64,000 bases of DNA from Lineus longissimus (lineage: Eukaryota; Nemertea; Pilidiophora; Heteronemertea; Lineidae). The translations under genes were made by a program, and so were the position numbers. The notes below the pieces were generated by a model, which saw only the letters and a program-made list of their open reading frames with translations, searched no databases and was not told where the DNA came from. Positions 45,793 through 58,009 of this stretch are shown one piece after another. The DNA is taken from NCBI RefSeq assembly GCF_910592395.1, contig NC_088314.1, positions 17,023,998 to 17,087,997 of the forward strand, in the 5' to 3' direction. Positions within the stretch are counted from its first letter, which is position 1; every line of letters starts with the position of its first letter.

Positions 45793-48700
45793 ATGGACTA
45801 TGAACGCTTTATCTGGTCCGAGAAAGTGAGGTTTCTATGTACGTAAATACCGTTAGTGTTAAAAAGTATTGAATTTGTGTTGGCCTAGTTTATCACTAGC
45901 CCACAAAAACTTATATCAATCAATAAATCTATTAATTTGTTCAATACCAAAGTTCCCAAATACTTGTTATATTAAAAGACACTTTGAAGTAATGTGTTTT
46001 TGGCAAGTCATACATTTGTTCAGCTCATGCGACTTCACATTAATATTGGTGTCTTCTTCGATCGCCCTGGCTCGTATGAAGGCTTTTTTGTAGAGGTGGG
46101 GACATATTCAGTAATGTTATGAACGAGTGTGCACGTCAGGCACCCAAAGGGCGGATGAATTCGAAAGACTTTTCCCTTTCAGCAATCTTTATAACAATCT
46201 GTCCTTGTCTGATCAGCTGAAAAGATGTCCGGAGCAAATATCTGTGAAACTGAGGAATACAAGAGTGCCGCTGGAATTTTAAAAAAATGCAGCGTTGCAT
46301 GTATCAATCTCATACGCGGCGGTGACAAAGACAGCCCTCACAATTTAAACTGCAAGACATTTTGTAGAGGTGAGTGTACATTACAGACGACATACAGAGG
46401 GAGGGGGGGGGGGGGCAGAGTCAATCCTACACGGATGCCAAAATATAAGCAAAGGTAAAAAGTCTGAAATCTTTGGGGTGTCTAGAAAACTAAGACCTAA
46501 GACCCACTATGAAACTAAGACCTAAGACCCTGGATACTATGAAACTAAGACCCTGTACAATTCATGGATTTCCAGCAAATTTATCTTATGGATGGATTCT
46601 CCATCATTTTTCAACTAGTAGTGGCAGTGTTTAGGTATGGCTAAGGAGCAATACTACCCCCTCCCAGCCCCCCCCCCCCCCCACCCAACCACCACCATCT
46701 CAACTTTGGTTAAGACAGAGATCTTTCCATTCCAGTTGTTAAATTAAGCATTTAGAAGAGTTAAAAATATCAAATCCGCCTGAAACCGGAAATATGACAT
46801 CCCTGATCCTAACATTCATTGTTCAGATTAATGTGCACAATGGGATTTTTTATTCCTTCAAAGTCCTAACGACGACAAAATTCTGTGATAAAACAGTACT
46901 GTCATTTGTAAACAAGTCATAAAGATTGGATTGTGCATGCTCTTGTCAGCTACTAGTCAGACACGTATGGCAACTGCGTCATGAAGCGGTGTGAGTTGGA
47001 GAAAACCTGCATTCCATATCATGTTTGACCATCTTGCCTTGGTGTAAGTTGCCCAAGGTTGGGCAGCTATTCCAAGGTGAGAAGGGACCCAAGTCCAGCC
47101 TGGCTGAGGTCAGTGCAATATGGCGCCTATATTGTCGTAGGCTAAGCGTGATTTTCACCAATTTTTTTCCCCCAGGTTGCTATGAATACCTCTACGCCAA
47201 GGCGGACACTGAAACAACTGCTCTACCTGCTTTTACATCCCCATCTACAGCAGTAACCAACCCAACTACAGCAGTCGACACAACTACTGCACTATGTCCT
47301 CCATGTGATGATACCACACTTATAGTGCTGGAATCAGTTCTGATTCCTATAATATGTATACTGTTCCTTGCCATTGTTGTCATCGTCGGTCTGATACTAG
47401 CTAGCCGGAAATACGAGCGCGTTCAGAACTTTTGGAAGAAGTTGTTAGGTAAGTCGAGTGCCCCCTAGGCCAGTAATGAGAAATTCTGAAGCACAACGAT
47501 TCTCAAAGCCCTAATATAAGATGGGCTACTGGGGGAAAGATTCTGGGACAAGACGTGTTCACTACTATACTGGCCGTAGAGGTGTAGTACTTTGTTATTT
47601 AACTCCTCCGTCAGTTTAGAGGGTATGCAAGCGAAAATTTTCCTGTGGTTAAGATTGATATCGAGTATGTGCTTGAGGGGTTTAATTTTTTAACTTGGAG
47701 TGATTATGGAGACATTTTTGTTAGTTTTGCATTTTGAGGGAATTCCCTTGAGATAGGGCTACATTTCATCAGTCAGAAGTGAGGAAAGTTTACCATGTTT
47801 ACTGAAAATAACAAGAAAAGTAAGGAAAACATTGTGAAATACTGTATATGATATGACTAACTATTAGTCTCTCATCTGTTAAAGTGCTACAGGGCATAGA
47901 ACACACAATATATCGAGGAATATATATCACAGTATTACATGCCATGGCATAAAGGGGTTAGTAAGTAGCATAAGTGGTGGTTGTGTTGTATTTCCACAGG
48001 TTACAAAAGTAAGAAGTCCTGAATTTGCCTTCTAACGTCCGGATCCTTTATTCTAACACTGCTTCACAAATTTATACACACCAAAGTCATAATTGATAAA
48101 ATAGTTCGTCAGGATGACGATTCGTGCACGTGACTAGAAATACTCGGGAGACTGGAATAACTCTCTCTCGCTCTCTCTCTATCTCTCTCTGCCGAGAGCG
48201 TGCGGGCAGCTGTTTTGTATTCACGCACAGCTTTGTCCGCACCAATCAGGGGGCAACGTTGATGCGTCTCCATCCAATGAGGAGCCGCATCAATGCTGAC
48301 GTAATTGATGACGTAATTGATCACGCTGGGGAGAATGGAGGATTATAAGTAGACCGTGGGAATTTTCCACGATTATCCACCGGTATCTTATCTGAACCCA
48401 ATTCCAATAATCCTGCACACTTAATTCCCAAGAATTACACATTACAGTCTGTGCTACTCATAAGAAAGGTTTTACAATTACTATGCAACATTCCGCGGAA
48501 CTGGTAAAATATTTTACGAAGTTAAAATATATATATATATTTTTTAATAACAATTAGAGGAATATGACTTTGGCTTAACACATAGTATTGTTGAATGGGG
48601 TACAATCAATGATAATAAGGCTTTAAACGAGGTGTTCATTCAGCGAATGAACTTAAATTACATCATATGGTTCGGGGTTCCCAACAGTGTTCAGCCAGCG

Positions 48701-51700
48701 GCCGAACTTAGTTACAATATTTGTATTTTGTTCCACTTACTAATGAATGACCACTTCATTCATGACAAAGTATGATCATAAGGTTGCAATATAATTATAC
48801 ATTGAATCATTTATCTCATGCAAAACAGCATGTTAAAATATGCAATGATACAATGAAGTGTCGGAACCTCTGCTGGGAATATTGCGAAAATGACTGGACC
48901 GGTCGACGAGGCATCTGAAAACTGTGAAAATTAAAGTTTAACTCGAAGAACTTCTGGATGACACGCGTATTTACAAAACCTCAACGAAAAAAATATTGTT
49001 GGCGCAAAAGTATTCAAATTGCTTAAATCATACACTATTGTGTGAGGTGTCTCGAAACAGCAATTGCCACAAGCACTGCTTGGAGACAGAAACCCATCAC
49101 GAAAATAAATCAGTCCCAAGACTGATGAGAGTTGGCTTTGCTAAAATGTAGCCGTACAAACATCCAATAAAATGAAGTACATGTATTTAAAATAAAATAT
49201 TCAAACTGGAGAACTGTTCAATAGACTGAATACTGTTGCACAAAGCTTCAATGAAGACAAGTAGTAAAAAATATCACATCTATAGCTAATAGATGTTTCT
49301 ACAATTATCCAACTAACAACTCACTAGCTTTTATAAAAATAGCAATGAGGGTGAAATAATTATTCTCGTAAAGATTTGTTTTTGATAAGCAATATAGCAA
49401 CGTCTTGTTGCAAACACCAAATGACATCATTACCATAACAACGACAACAAGAAGTCACTTGAGATGTTTAAAAACAAATCAAACTCTGAGGGAGATTGCC
49501 AAGTGAGCCTAGACAAATCATCCTGTTGCTTAGTGGACAACACAGAGGGGGCAATCATGCCATGGTTACCCTCGGCATGAGACAAATGAATATTGAAATC
49601 ACAATTAAAGTTCAGTCTGTGAGGCATAGATGTCGCCTCTATAGGTGGTGGATTCATGAGCAGAACCTGTCTCATCAGTGAAATCCAAAGCATAAGCAGC
49701 ATGCAGAGCTTTGTATTTCCACAGGTTACAAAAGTAAGAAGTCCTGAATTTGCCTTCTAACCTCCGGATCCTTTATTCTAACACTGCTTCACAAAATTAT
49801 ACACACCAAAGTCATAATTGATAAAGTAGTTCGTCGGGATGACGATTCGTGCACGTGACTAGAAATACTCGGGAGACTGGACTAACTCTCTCTCGCTCTC
49901 TCTCTATCTCTCTCTGCCGAGAGCGTGCGGACAGCTGTTTTGTATTCACGCGCAGCTTTGTCTGCACCAATCAGGGGGCAACGTTGATGCATCTCCATCC
50001 AATGAGGAGCCGCATCAATGCTGACGTAATTGATGACGTAATTGATCACGCTGGGGAGAATGGAGGATTATAAGTAGACCGTGGGAATTTTCCACGATTA
50101 TCCACCGGTATCTTATCTGAACCCAATTCCAATAATCCTGCACACTTAATTCCCAAGAATTACACATTACAGTGCTACTCATAAGAAAGGTTTTACAATT
50201 ACTATACAACAGTTGCTGTGAGCATCGGCACCCCTGAAGATCGCGTAGGGATCTCTTCCACTTGTTGTTTACCGTCACATAGTCTACCTGGTTGATGTCA
50301 AGCCCGTTTGGCGAAATCCAGTTGAACTTGTATACATCCTTGTGATGGGAGACGGTGCCGCCGACACAAGCCACCAATAACACAGGCAAAAGTGTCAATC
50401 CATGGATCTATAAAGGGGATGAATTTTTGCAGGCCATCAAAGAATTTACATAAGAACTGGTGAACTTTTCTTAATTTGCATCCATCCCTCAGATATACAA
50501 CTTTAAAAGATATGCATGCATTTTTTTCCAGAATAGCCTGATACATGTATAAATCATTGATAGTGCTTAGTATAAAGTTGATAAACAATGCTTATCGCTT
50601 GTAGCTGATTTTAATATTTTGAATGTCATCAATGGCGGGTTAGTAATTCCTATTTATGCCGCGGCATAATAAACGAGATCCGATGTTTTGATTGGTTGAT
50701 TTATGGTGCACCACAATTACGATCTACTTCCGTCCTCCATAAATCATGACACTTCCGTCCACAATTCCTATTTATGCCGCGGCATAATTCACGAGATCCG
50801 AGGTTTCGATTGGTCGATTTTATGGTGCACCACAATTCCGATTGATGCCGTGGCATAATTCTGAATTCTGTCCACTCGCGCCAGCCATAGACGGAAGTGT
50901 CATTTATGCAGGACGGAAGTAGATCGGCATTGTGGTGCACCATATATCAACCAATCAAATCATCGGATCTCGTGAATTATGCCACGGCATAAACAGGAAT
51001 TGGGGACGGAAGTGCGATTTATGCCGCCCCATAAATAAAACGATTGCCACTTTCTGATTGGTCGAATTATTCCACACCACAATTCCTATTTATGCCTTGG
51101 CATAATTCTGAATTCTGCAGTGGCATAATTCACGAGATCCGATGTTTTGATTGGTTGATTTATGGTGCATCACAATTCCTATTTATGCCGTGGCATAATT
51201 CTGAATTTTGTCCACTCTTGCCAGCCATAGGTTAGGACTAAAGTTTTATGTCGATTCTCTTCAGGAATTTATACAAAATTTTGAAATGGTCACAAAAGAT
51301 CAAACTTAATGCAAATTTGGGACCAAAATCGTTCATAATTATAGAGGGTATCCTCCTTCCAGAGGTGATCACTGAGCGCGGTTCCACTGTACTCTTTAGC
51401 TGTCTTTATTGATTACTGAAGAGGTAGCAAAGTTACTCACAGCTGGCAAAAATGGCCTGTTTTACGGAGCACAAATTCATCAATAATCTGTTACATGCCA
51501 CTGACGGCTTGCTGGATGGAGCTATTTGACTGACTTTTCACGAACAAAATACCAAACCAATACAGCCAAACTGAACATCAATGTATGTGTCTAGGTTTCC
51601 GACTTTTATTCCAGGTATTAAACATGATGCAAGAGGACCGAATCCTGAAGAGATGCGTCGTTTGACTAATGAAAACCAAGAACAGGATAGTCAAGGGTCT

Positions 51701-54655
51701 GAGGGGCAGGGCACACATTCAGATTCCCAACAGCCACCTACTACACAGAGTGGGAGCTTGGAGAGACGAGCAGTGCCTGGTGAGGAGATTAAAATCAAAG
51801 GCTCCACATGGTGGTGCTGGTTTTGGTGTGGAGGAGATAGCTCCAGATAATACTGGTGGTGATGCAATGCTGGATGGACTTTTAAAAGGTGCTAGACCTA
51901 TCGAAGAAACTGTCCAAGGTAGCAGTAAATTGTGCACATTAGTTTTATCAATGCATTAGCATCACCAATACGTGTAAAAATTCTCTAATAAAACCTGTTT
52001 CCTACCCCAGAATATAGATAACTTGCCAGGTGGGGCTGTTTGACTGAATTTTTAACCAACACAGCCAAAGTGAACATGAATGTAATGTTAAGGTTTCTCA
52101 CTTTCATTCCAGGTCGCCCACAACAAAACCCTGGAGATACATCAGCAGAAGTTCACGCAGACGCACACGGAGAAGCGGACCCGATTTCGGTATATTTTGA
52201 TGTGCTAGAGTGATTTTGATTCCGTTTGCTGCATATGGTTGGAATCTACTATCTGCTATAGGGGGATGATTGGAACAGCCGGTATACCTGCTGACCTGCT
52301 GAACCAGGTTGATGTTATTTTCAATCCACGATTGCAGGTCACCTGATTTTCGAGATTTCGCGGGAAATGAAATTGTAAACAAACGCATGTGTGCAGTTCA
52401 AATGTAAACAAAAATGTATTTTTGGTACTTTTGGTTGCTGGACTTGGGTTTTCCCGCAGTTAGGAGCTGGGGTCAAATTGGTGGTCTATTGTTTATGGGT
52501 GCTGTAGTCAGAGGTAGCCCTTGATTATGAAGGGATCTTCAAATTAAGATGACCATGGTCTTTTTATATGCTCACCACGGCTTTCAATACTTGATGTATC
52601 TGAAGAGGCGCGCGGAACCTGACATGGCCTTACCAAGGAGCTGCTCACGGTGCTGAACTTCTAGCTTGCCTGTCGACTTAGTGTCTTTTTGGCCGAGACA
52701 TTGCTACATGTAGGAGGAGCACGCATTTTAAAGTTATAGTAGTGATAGTACAGTTGGTTCGAGCCATTTGGAAGCCGACGTGTGAAGGCCTATCTGGGTT
52801 CTCCTTCTTCTCCGTATAAAAAGGGGCATATTGCTGACTAAGGAACGAGGCATATTGACATTGCCTCATCATCTCTATCGGACCAATTGATATACTTTTA
52901 TATGCAGGCATACATCACGCCATTGCAGGGTCTGAGTCTGTGGAAAATTGGTTTGATTAATTTGTCTCTTCGATATTGCTCCTTTATTGCATTAGATTTT
53001 CATCGCAATTCAATTTATTCAAGATATAGCCAATTTGAACCTGTCTGCGCCAAGGATAGATTGGTTCCCGATCGACTCACTAGTGATACGCAGTAGAGCA
53101 CGTCATGAAAAACGACCCTTTGTATTGTAAATTCCAATCACCTGCAGGACAGGTCAATTTCTCTCAATAAAATTAATTTTGTTGACTCCTGTAATATCTA
53201 CCTTATTAAAAAAAAAAAACAGTGGTGTTGGTCCCAAGCTGGTCATTTCTATTTATTTTGAACTCTGTTAAATCAGGATACCTCTCAATTACAGAAGCAT
53301 TTTGTATCCTTGTGCTGTACAACCCAGCCTGGACATACCACAGTTGTCCATGGAGAGATGTTATTAGGTCATCCAGCTGAGCGCCAGGCCCTTGGGCCTC
53401 TTGTTGTCTATTATTTCCCTATTGGCTTTTTTAATGTTGCAGGGTTTGATAGTTTGATTTTGAGATTTAAAATGGCCCCAAAATAAAAAAGATATACCCG
53501 GTTGATTAAATTTTGTTTTGTCCACATTTTTGAGTTTTGCTGGAAACTAGAGTTAGGCCTTTTTCTAATACTTTTAGTGAAAAGAAATTCTCATTTAATG
53601 AATTCTTATTAAAATTTGATGGATGTTGACCAATATTGAACAATTAATCAAAACCCTCTGCTACATGTATGACTTCCAAGCATGGTACTGTTTCGATACA
53701 TATGTATATGTGCATTGGGTCTCTAATCTACATACATGTGTACAAAGAAATCTTAAATGAATAAAAACTAATCTCCATGTACGGTAAAACCTCCCTTAGC
53801 GGACACCTCTCTATTAAGGACAGCCTCTCTATTAAGGACACTAGTTTTGGTCCAAAATTGGTTGTTTCAATTCAATTTGACCTCTCTAATCAGGACACCT
53901 CTCTATTAAGGACAGCACTAGTCAGTTCCGAGGGTGTCCTTAATAGAGGGGTTCTACTGCACATGCAGTGCTGACAAAACTGAATATCTTGGCACCACCG
54001 GTTCTACTGTATATGTACAAATAAAAGACTGGTATATGAAGCTGTAAACATTTTCAGGTGAATTTGAGTGAAAATATGTTGTCTTTTATCGTCAGTCATG
54101 TGTGCTGGTTCCCGGCCCCCTCACTCCATTAATTTAGGGGGTACCTATGCTTGTACCAGAATTTCAGAGTGACCCCCTTTGGTAGGGAACACAGAAAATG
54201 ATAGACCCCTTAAGTAGGGGTCCTCGTTGATGGAGAAAAACCGGGAGAAAGCACGTGTCTGCGGCGTGGTCGTTTACCGAACAAAAAGGATACCCTTAAA
54301 TACGGGGTGTGGACCCTAAAATACGGGGCGCACATTAATGGGACTCTCAGCATACCCTTTTTACAGAAATTGAACGGAACTGATCGGCAAAATTGACCCT
54401 TTCTTCATGGTTTGAACGGGGTTTTCTCCGTACCTCAAACCTGAAAAAGTGACCATTTTCCGTACATTTCCCGTACGCGCATGCGGTCACAAAAAATTTT
54501 GAGTGAGGGGGCCGGGTGCTGGTTACTATCAACGTGGAGGCCAGAACCCTGTATTAGACACGGTGTACCTTACGTGTACATTTCTGTTTATAGGTTTTGG
54601 TGAAAAAAGTACCGCTGGAGCCAGTCAATCTTCACCAAATTTTATATGTGTTTAG
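45793..54655 (+). CDS. Gene 4: mosaic ShKT-like single-pass membrane protein
   Basis: Exons 45793-45838, 46008-46073, 46217-46369, 47176-47448, 51615-51779, 54594-54655 (TAG) join in frame to 254 codons. Here the 66-base signal exon fits only the second exon 1 donor (gtacgt), giving MDYERFIWSEKVRFL before the hydrophobic stretch that ends SSSIALA. An alternative start at 45992 (MCFWQVIHLF) is also in frame. The cysteine exon is the long type (C-x17-C loop) as in genes 1 and 5, but exon 4 is the gene 2/3 type (CYEYLYAKAD, CPPC, SRKYERVQ), so a recombination point lies in intron 3. Exon 6 (from 52113) runs into TGA at 52211-52213 after a deletion, so it must be skipped to reach the last exon. 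Confidence 0.65.
46476..46712. mobile_element. Right-truncated foldback element, gene 4
   Basis: The left arm and the C run of the Mutator-like foldback are present. The right arm is deleted at caactttggtt|aagacagag. Gene 5 shares this junction (58688-58924). Confidence 0.65.
47984..50211 (-). mobile_element. Non-autonomous LTR element in intron 4, gene 4
   Basis: LTRs 47984-48490 and about 49711-50211, target duplication gttg (47980-47983, 50212-50215). Same insertion site as in genes 2 and 3. Confidence 0.75.
50644..51229. repeat. Array of ATGCCGCGGCAT palindromes, gene 4 intron 4
   Basis: Same insertion as in genes 2 and 3, but about 120 bp longer, with an extra palindrome block at its left end (50644-50760) and a slightly different right junction (ccataggttagg). 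Confidence 0.7.
52214..53405. other. Unit 4-specific replacement segment
   Basis: The rest of exon 6, the following intron and the hairpin element are missing here. A sequence of about 1.17 kb not found elsewhere in the window (about 52236-53403) sits inside the motif gcatatggttggaat|tgtctatt. It ends with AATAAA at 53166-53171, an A12 run at 53208-53219 and then about 180 bases more. This could be a retrocopy 3' end, but I recognise no gene. Confidence 0.5.
53782..53959. mobile_element. Palindromic MITE-like element, unit 4
   Basis: Copy of the element at 8893-9070; the left end is changed to cggtaaaac. Confidence 0.6.
54111..54516. mobile_element. TIR element with 8-bp target duplication (hAT-like MITE), unit 4
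   Basis: Same insertion as 41508-41918, 406 bp, with tgctggtt on both sides. Confidence 0.8.
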
Positions 54656-54677
54656 AAGAACCCTTTACCAATATCAT

Positions 54678-54683
54678 AATAAA
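54678..54683 (+). terminator. Poly(A) signal of gene 4
   Basis: AATAAA 23 bases after the last-exon TAG. Confidence 0.8.
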
Positions 54684-55209
54684 ATATTACAACATTCCAA
54701 TACCAAATGCCTGAGAAAAATGACCTCAGCACAGCATATCTGTCAAATCGTCACGAATTGATATTGGCCGTATCAAAGTACGAGTTCTAAACTGAGCAGT
54801 GAGCTCACATTTTCTGAAATATGTTGTCAAAAAGCATGATGAAGATTTAGAATTTCCCACAGATAGAGAATAAATTCCACTTAGATCCACCACAGCCATG
54901 TATTTACCACATCTTGACATTTTAATAAGCTCTATTGACTGTGCCCCACTTCTGGTCGTGGATGAATAGATGTCTCTGCCCTTGAAACATTTGTAGCCAT
55001 TTTATTTCATAGTTTTGTGGGAACTTGACGGGAAGCGGGTAGATCACCCGCATTACACTACATGTAAAGGCCATTTGTTTGGAGGGTTTGTTAAGGGACC
55101 AAACTGCTTGATGCCATTTCTTCATCTGCATCTGATATTGGCTGTCACCGTTTTGTGCCAATCAAAAAATTGATCCCACAGCTTGATCTTCAATTCTGCA
55201 CCTCCCATT

Positions 55210-56258
55210 CGAGAAGGCAATAGTCATGCCCTACCATGGAGAGGGCAATAGTCACAACCTTCCACTGGAAACGATAATAGTCACAACCTACCACTGGATA
55301 CGATGATAGTCACAACCTTCCACTTGAGACGGTAATAGCCACAACCTTCCACTGGATATTGCAATAGCCACAACCTTCCACTGGAGATGGCAATAATCAC
55401 AACCTTCCACTGGAGATGGCAATAATCACAACCTTCCACTGGATATGGCAATAGTCACAACCTTCCATTGGAGATGGTAATATCCACAACCTTCCACTGG
55501 AGATGGCAATAATCACAACCTTCCACTGGATATTGCAATAATCACAACCTTCCACTGGAGATGGCAATAGCCACAACCTTCCACTGGAGATGGCAATAGC
55601 CACAACCTTCCACTAGAGATGGCAATAGTCACAACCTTCCACTGGAGATGGCAATATCCACAACCTTCCACTAGATACAGTAATAGTTGCAACCTTCCTA
55701 TGGCGACAGTAATAGTCACAACCTTCCACTTGAGACGGTAATAGCCACAACCTTCCACTGGATATTGCAATAGCCACAACCTTCCACTGGATATTGCAAT
55801 AATCACAACCTTCCACTGGAGATGGCAATAATCACAACCTTCCACTGGAGATGGCAATAATCACAACCTTCCACTGGATATGGCAATAGTCACAACCTTC
55901 CATTGGAGATGGTAATATCCACAACCTTCCACTGGAGATGGCAATAATCACAACCTTCCACTGGATATTGCAATAATCACAACCTTCCACTGGATATGGC
56001 AATAGTCACAACCTTCCACTGGAGATGGCAATATCCACAACCTTCCACTAGATACAGTAATAGTTGCAACCTTCCTATGGCGACAGTAATAGTCACAACC
56101 TTCCACTGGAGACAGCAATAGTCGCAACCTTCCATTGGCGACAGTAATAGTCACAACCTTCCAATGGCGACAGTAATAGTCACAACCTTCCACTGGAGAC
56201 AGCAATAGTCGCAACCTTCCATTGGCGACAGTAATAGTTACTATCTTCCACTGGAGAT
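55210..56258. repeat. 29-bp minisatellite array, unit 5
   Basis: Same family. A block of several units (for example 55321-55510 and 55724-55935) appears twice, pointing to internal duplication. Isolated units continue at 56480-56685. Confidence 0.9.
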
Positions 56259-56689
56259 GGTCATATATTGGCCTCATGGAATAATTTGTTCACCGTTGAA
56301 TAATTTTTACTATTTCGTGGCTTGAAGTGTGATATTTATTTTATCATACTAATCATTACGTTGATTTGATATACGGCCAGAACTGCAAACTTCACACTGC
56401 CATTTTCGTTCCATGACGTCATCATAGAGTAATGCCATACAAAAGTAACAATTATCGCACGGTCACGTGGTACAGAATACAACAGTAATAACCACAACCT
56501 TCTACTGGAGACGGTAGTATAATAGTTACAACCTCCATTGGTGTCAGTAATAGTCACAACCTTCCACTGGGGATGGAAATAGTTACAACCTCTCACTAGA
56601 GACGGTAATAATCACAACCTTCCACTGGAGACAGTAGTATAATAGTTACAACCTCCATTGGTGACAATAGTAGTCACAACCTACAGGCT

Positions 56690-57950
56690 AAACATAGTCG
56701 TTGAAAGATTTAGACCGTGACCTAATTTCCAAGGTCAGAGAGGTGAAATTCGTAAAAACAAACGTTCACCATATTCCTTTCTTTGACCACAGATGAGAAC
56801 ATGGCGCCTGGCCATTTCTCTGTGTAGATCAACACTGTCAGTAGGTTTAGAATAATTTACCAAAATACTTCAATGTCTCACTATCAGAACTAGGTCGTTT
56901 CACTTTCAGCCATGGGTGATACAAAAAAGATTGTTAACTTTTGATTTTGAATAGGTTAAGAAACGTCGACAACATGCAGCGATCAATACTTCTTTTCACA
57001 GGTTTGATGACCTCATGATTCAATTAAATCGGTTTGGGTGCAGAAGTGGTAAAAAATATAAATGCTGATGACACAATAACTAATACAGGTATTCAGATCA
57101 AACAACTTGAGACAGGATTTATCTTTGATAATATTCGATTGCTATTTGGAGTTATTCAAAATCAAAAGTATATTGTCTTTTTTGTGTCTCATAGTATTAC
57201 AAAATTATCCGTTTTGGGGTGGATCCATTAGCTGAGCGGAAATATTCTTCAAGATCTCAGTCTATCTGGGCGGTAAGTGCCGACAGTCAGTCTAATGCCA
57301 GATTCTGGTGTTATCTTTCAAAATCTTTAGCCAAGCTTTGGAATCCGACCTGTCGCTAGCTTTGTGGTATCGGGAGCCAAATGCTCTCAAGGGGTGTGTG
57401 TGTGGCAAAATGAGTTTTGGAAATTTTTCGACCAAAATCATTGTCCAAAGCACATTTTTATTGACTTCTGATGTCTCGCCTGCCCCTTCCATTTGGTACA
57501 CCCATTAGAAAGCACAGACATGTATCTAGAATTGTGTCAGGAATGGGCATATGTCACGACCGAAAAGCCAACTTACTGATAATTCCAATGCATTTCCTAT
57601 TTGGCTAGGTTGGACAAATTTAGCAGGTGCACCCAGTGAATTGATAGGTCAGGCCTGCTAGTTTACAAAGTATCCTTAGCGGTATAAAATAATGTGCCCA
57701 CTCTGTCGATATCAAGAGATGGGATAAATTACTTGGAACCATCAGATGCGTATCGGTACACAGAATGTCACAGCCAACTACATGTGAAAGGGGGGAGGGG
57801 CGGGGTTTTGGTTTTTTTTAAAGAACACTTAGTGGCACAGTGCCGTGGGCTTTGGGATTTATGCAGGTAAGCTAAGAGTCTGCGCCTCTATCTCCTCCAA
57901 TCTCCAACGATAGTTCCAAAACTGAAAGAGAATAGTTGACGACCGAGTGC
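56690..57950. other. Upstream flank of gene 5
   Basis: Conserved flank without the LINE insertion. The AGGTCA direct repeat is damaged. No gene is recognised. Confidence 0.5.
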
Positions 57951-57955
57951 CCATA

Positions 57956-57976
57956 ACGTCATGTCGCTATAAAAGG
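57956..57976 (+). promoter_or_regulatory. Core promoter of gene 5
   Basis: TATAAAAGG at 57968-57976 with the ACGTCA half-site upstream. Confidence 0.75.
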
Positions 57977-58009
57977 ATGGGCCTACCTTTGTACTTCGTG
58001 AGTTGTTTG

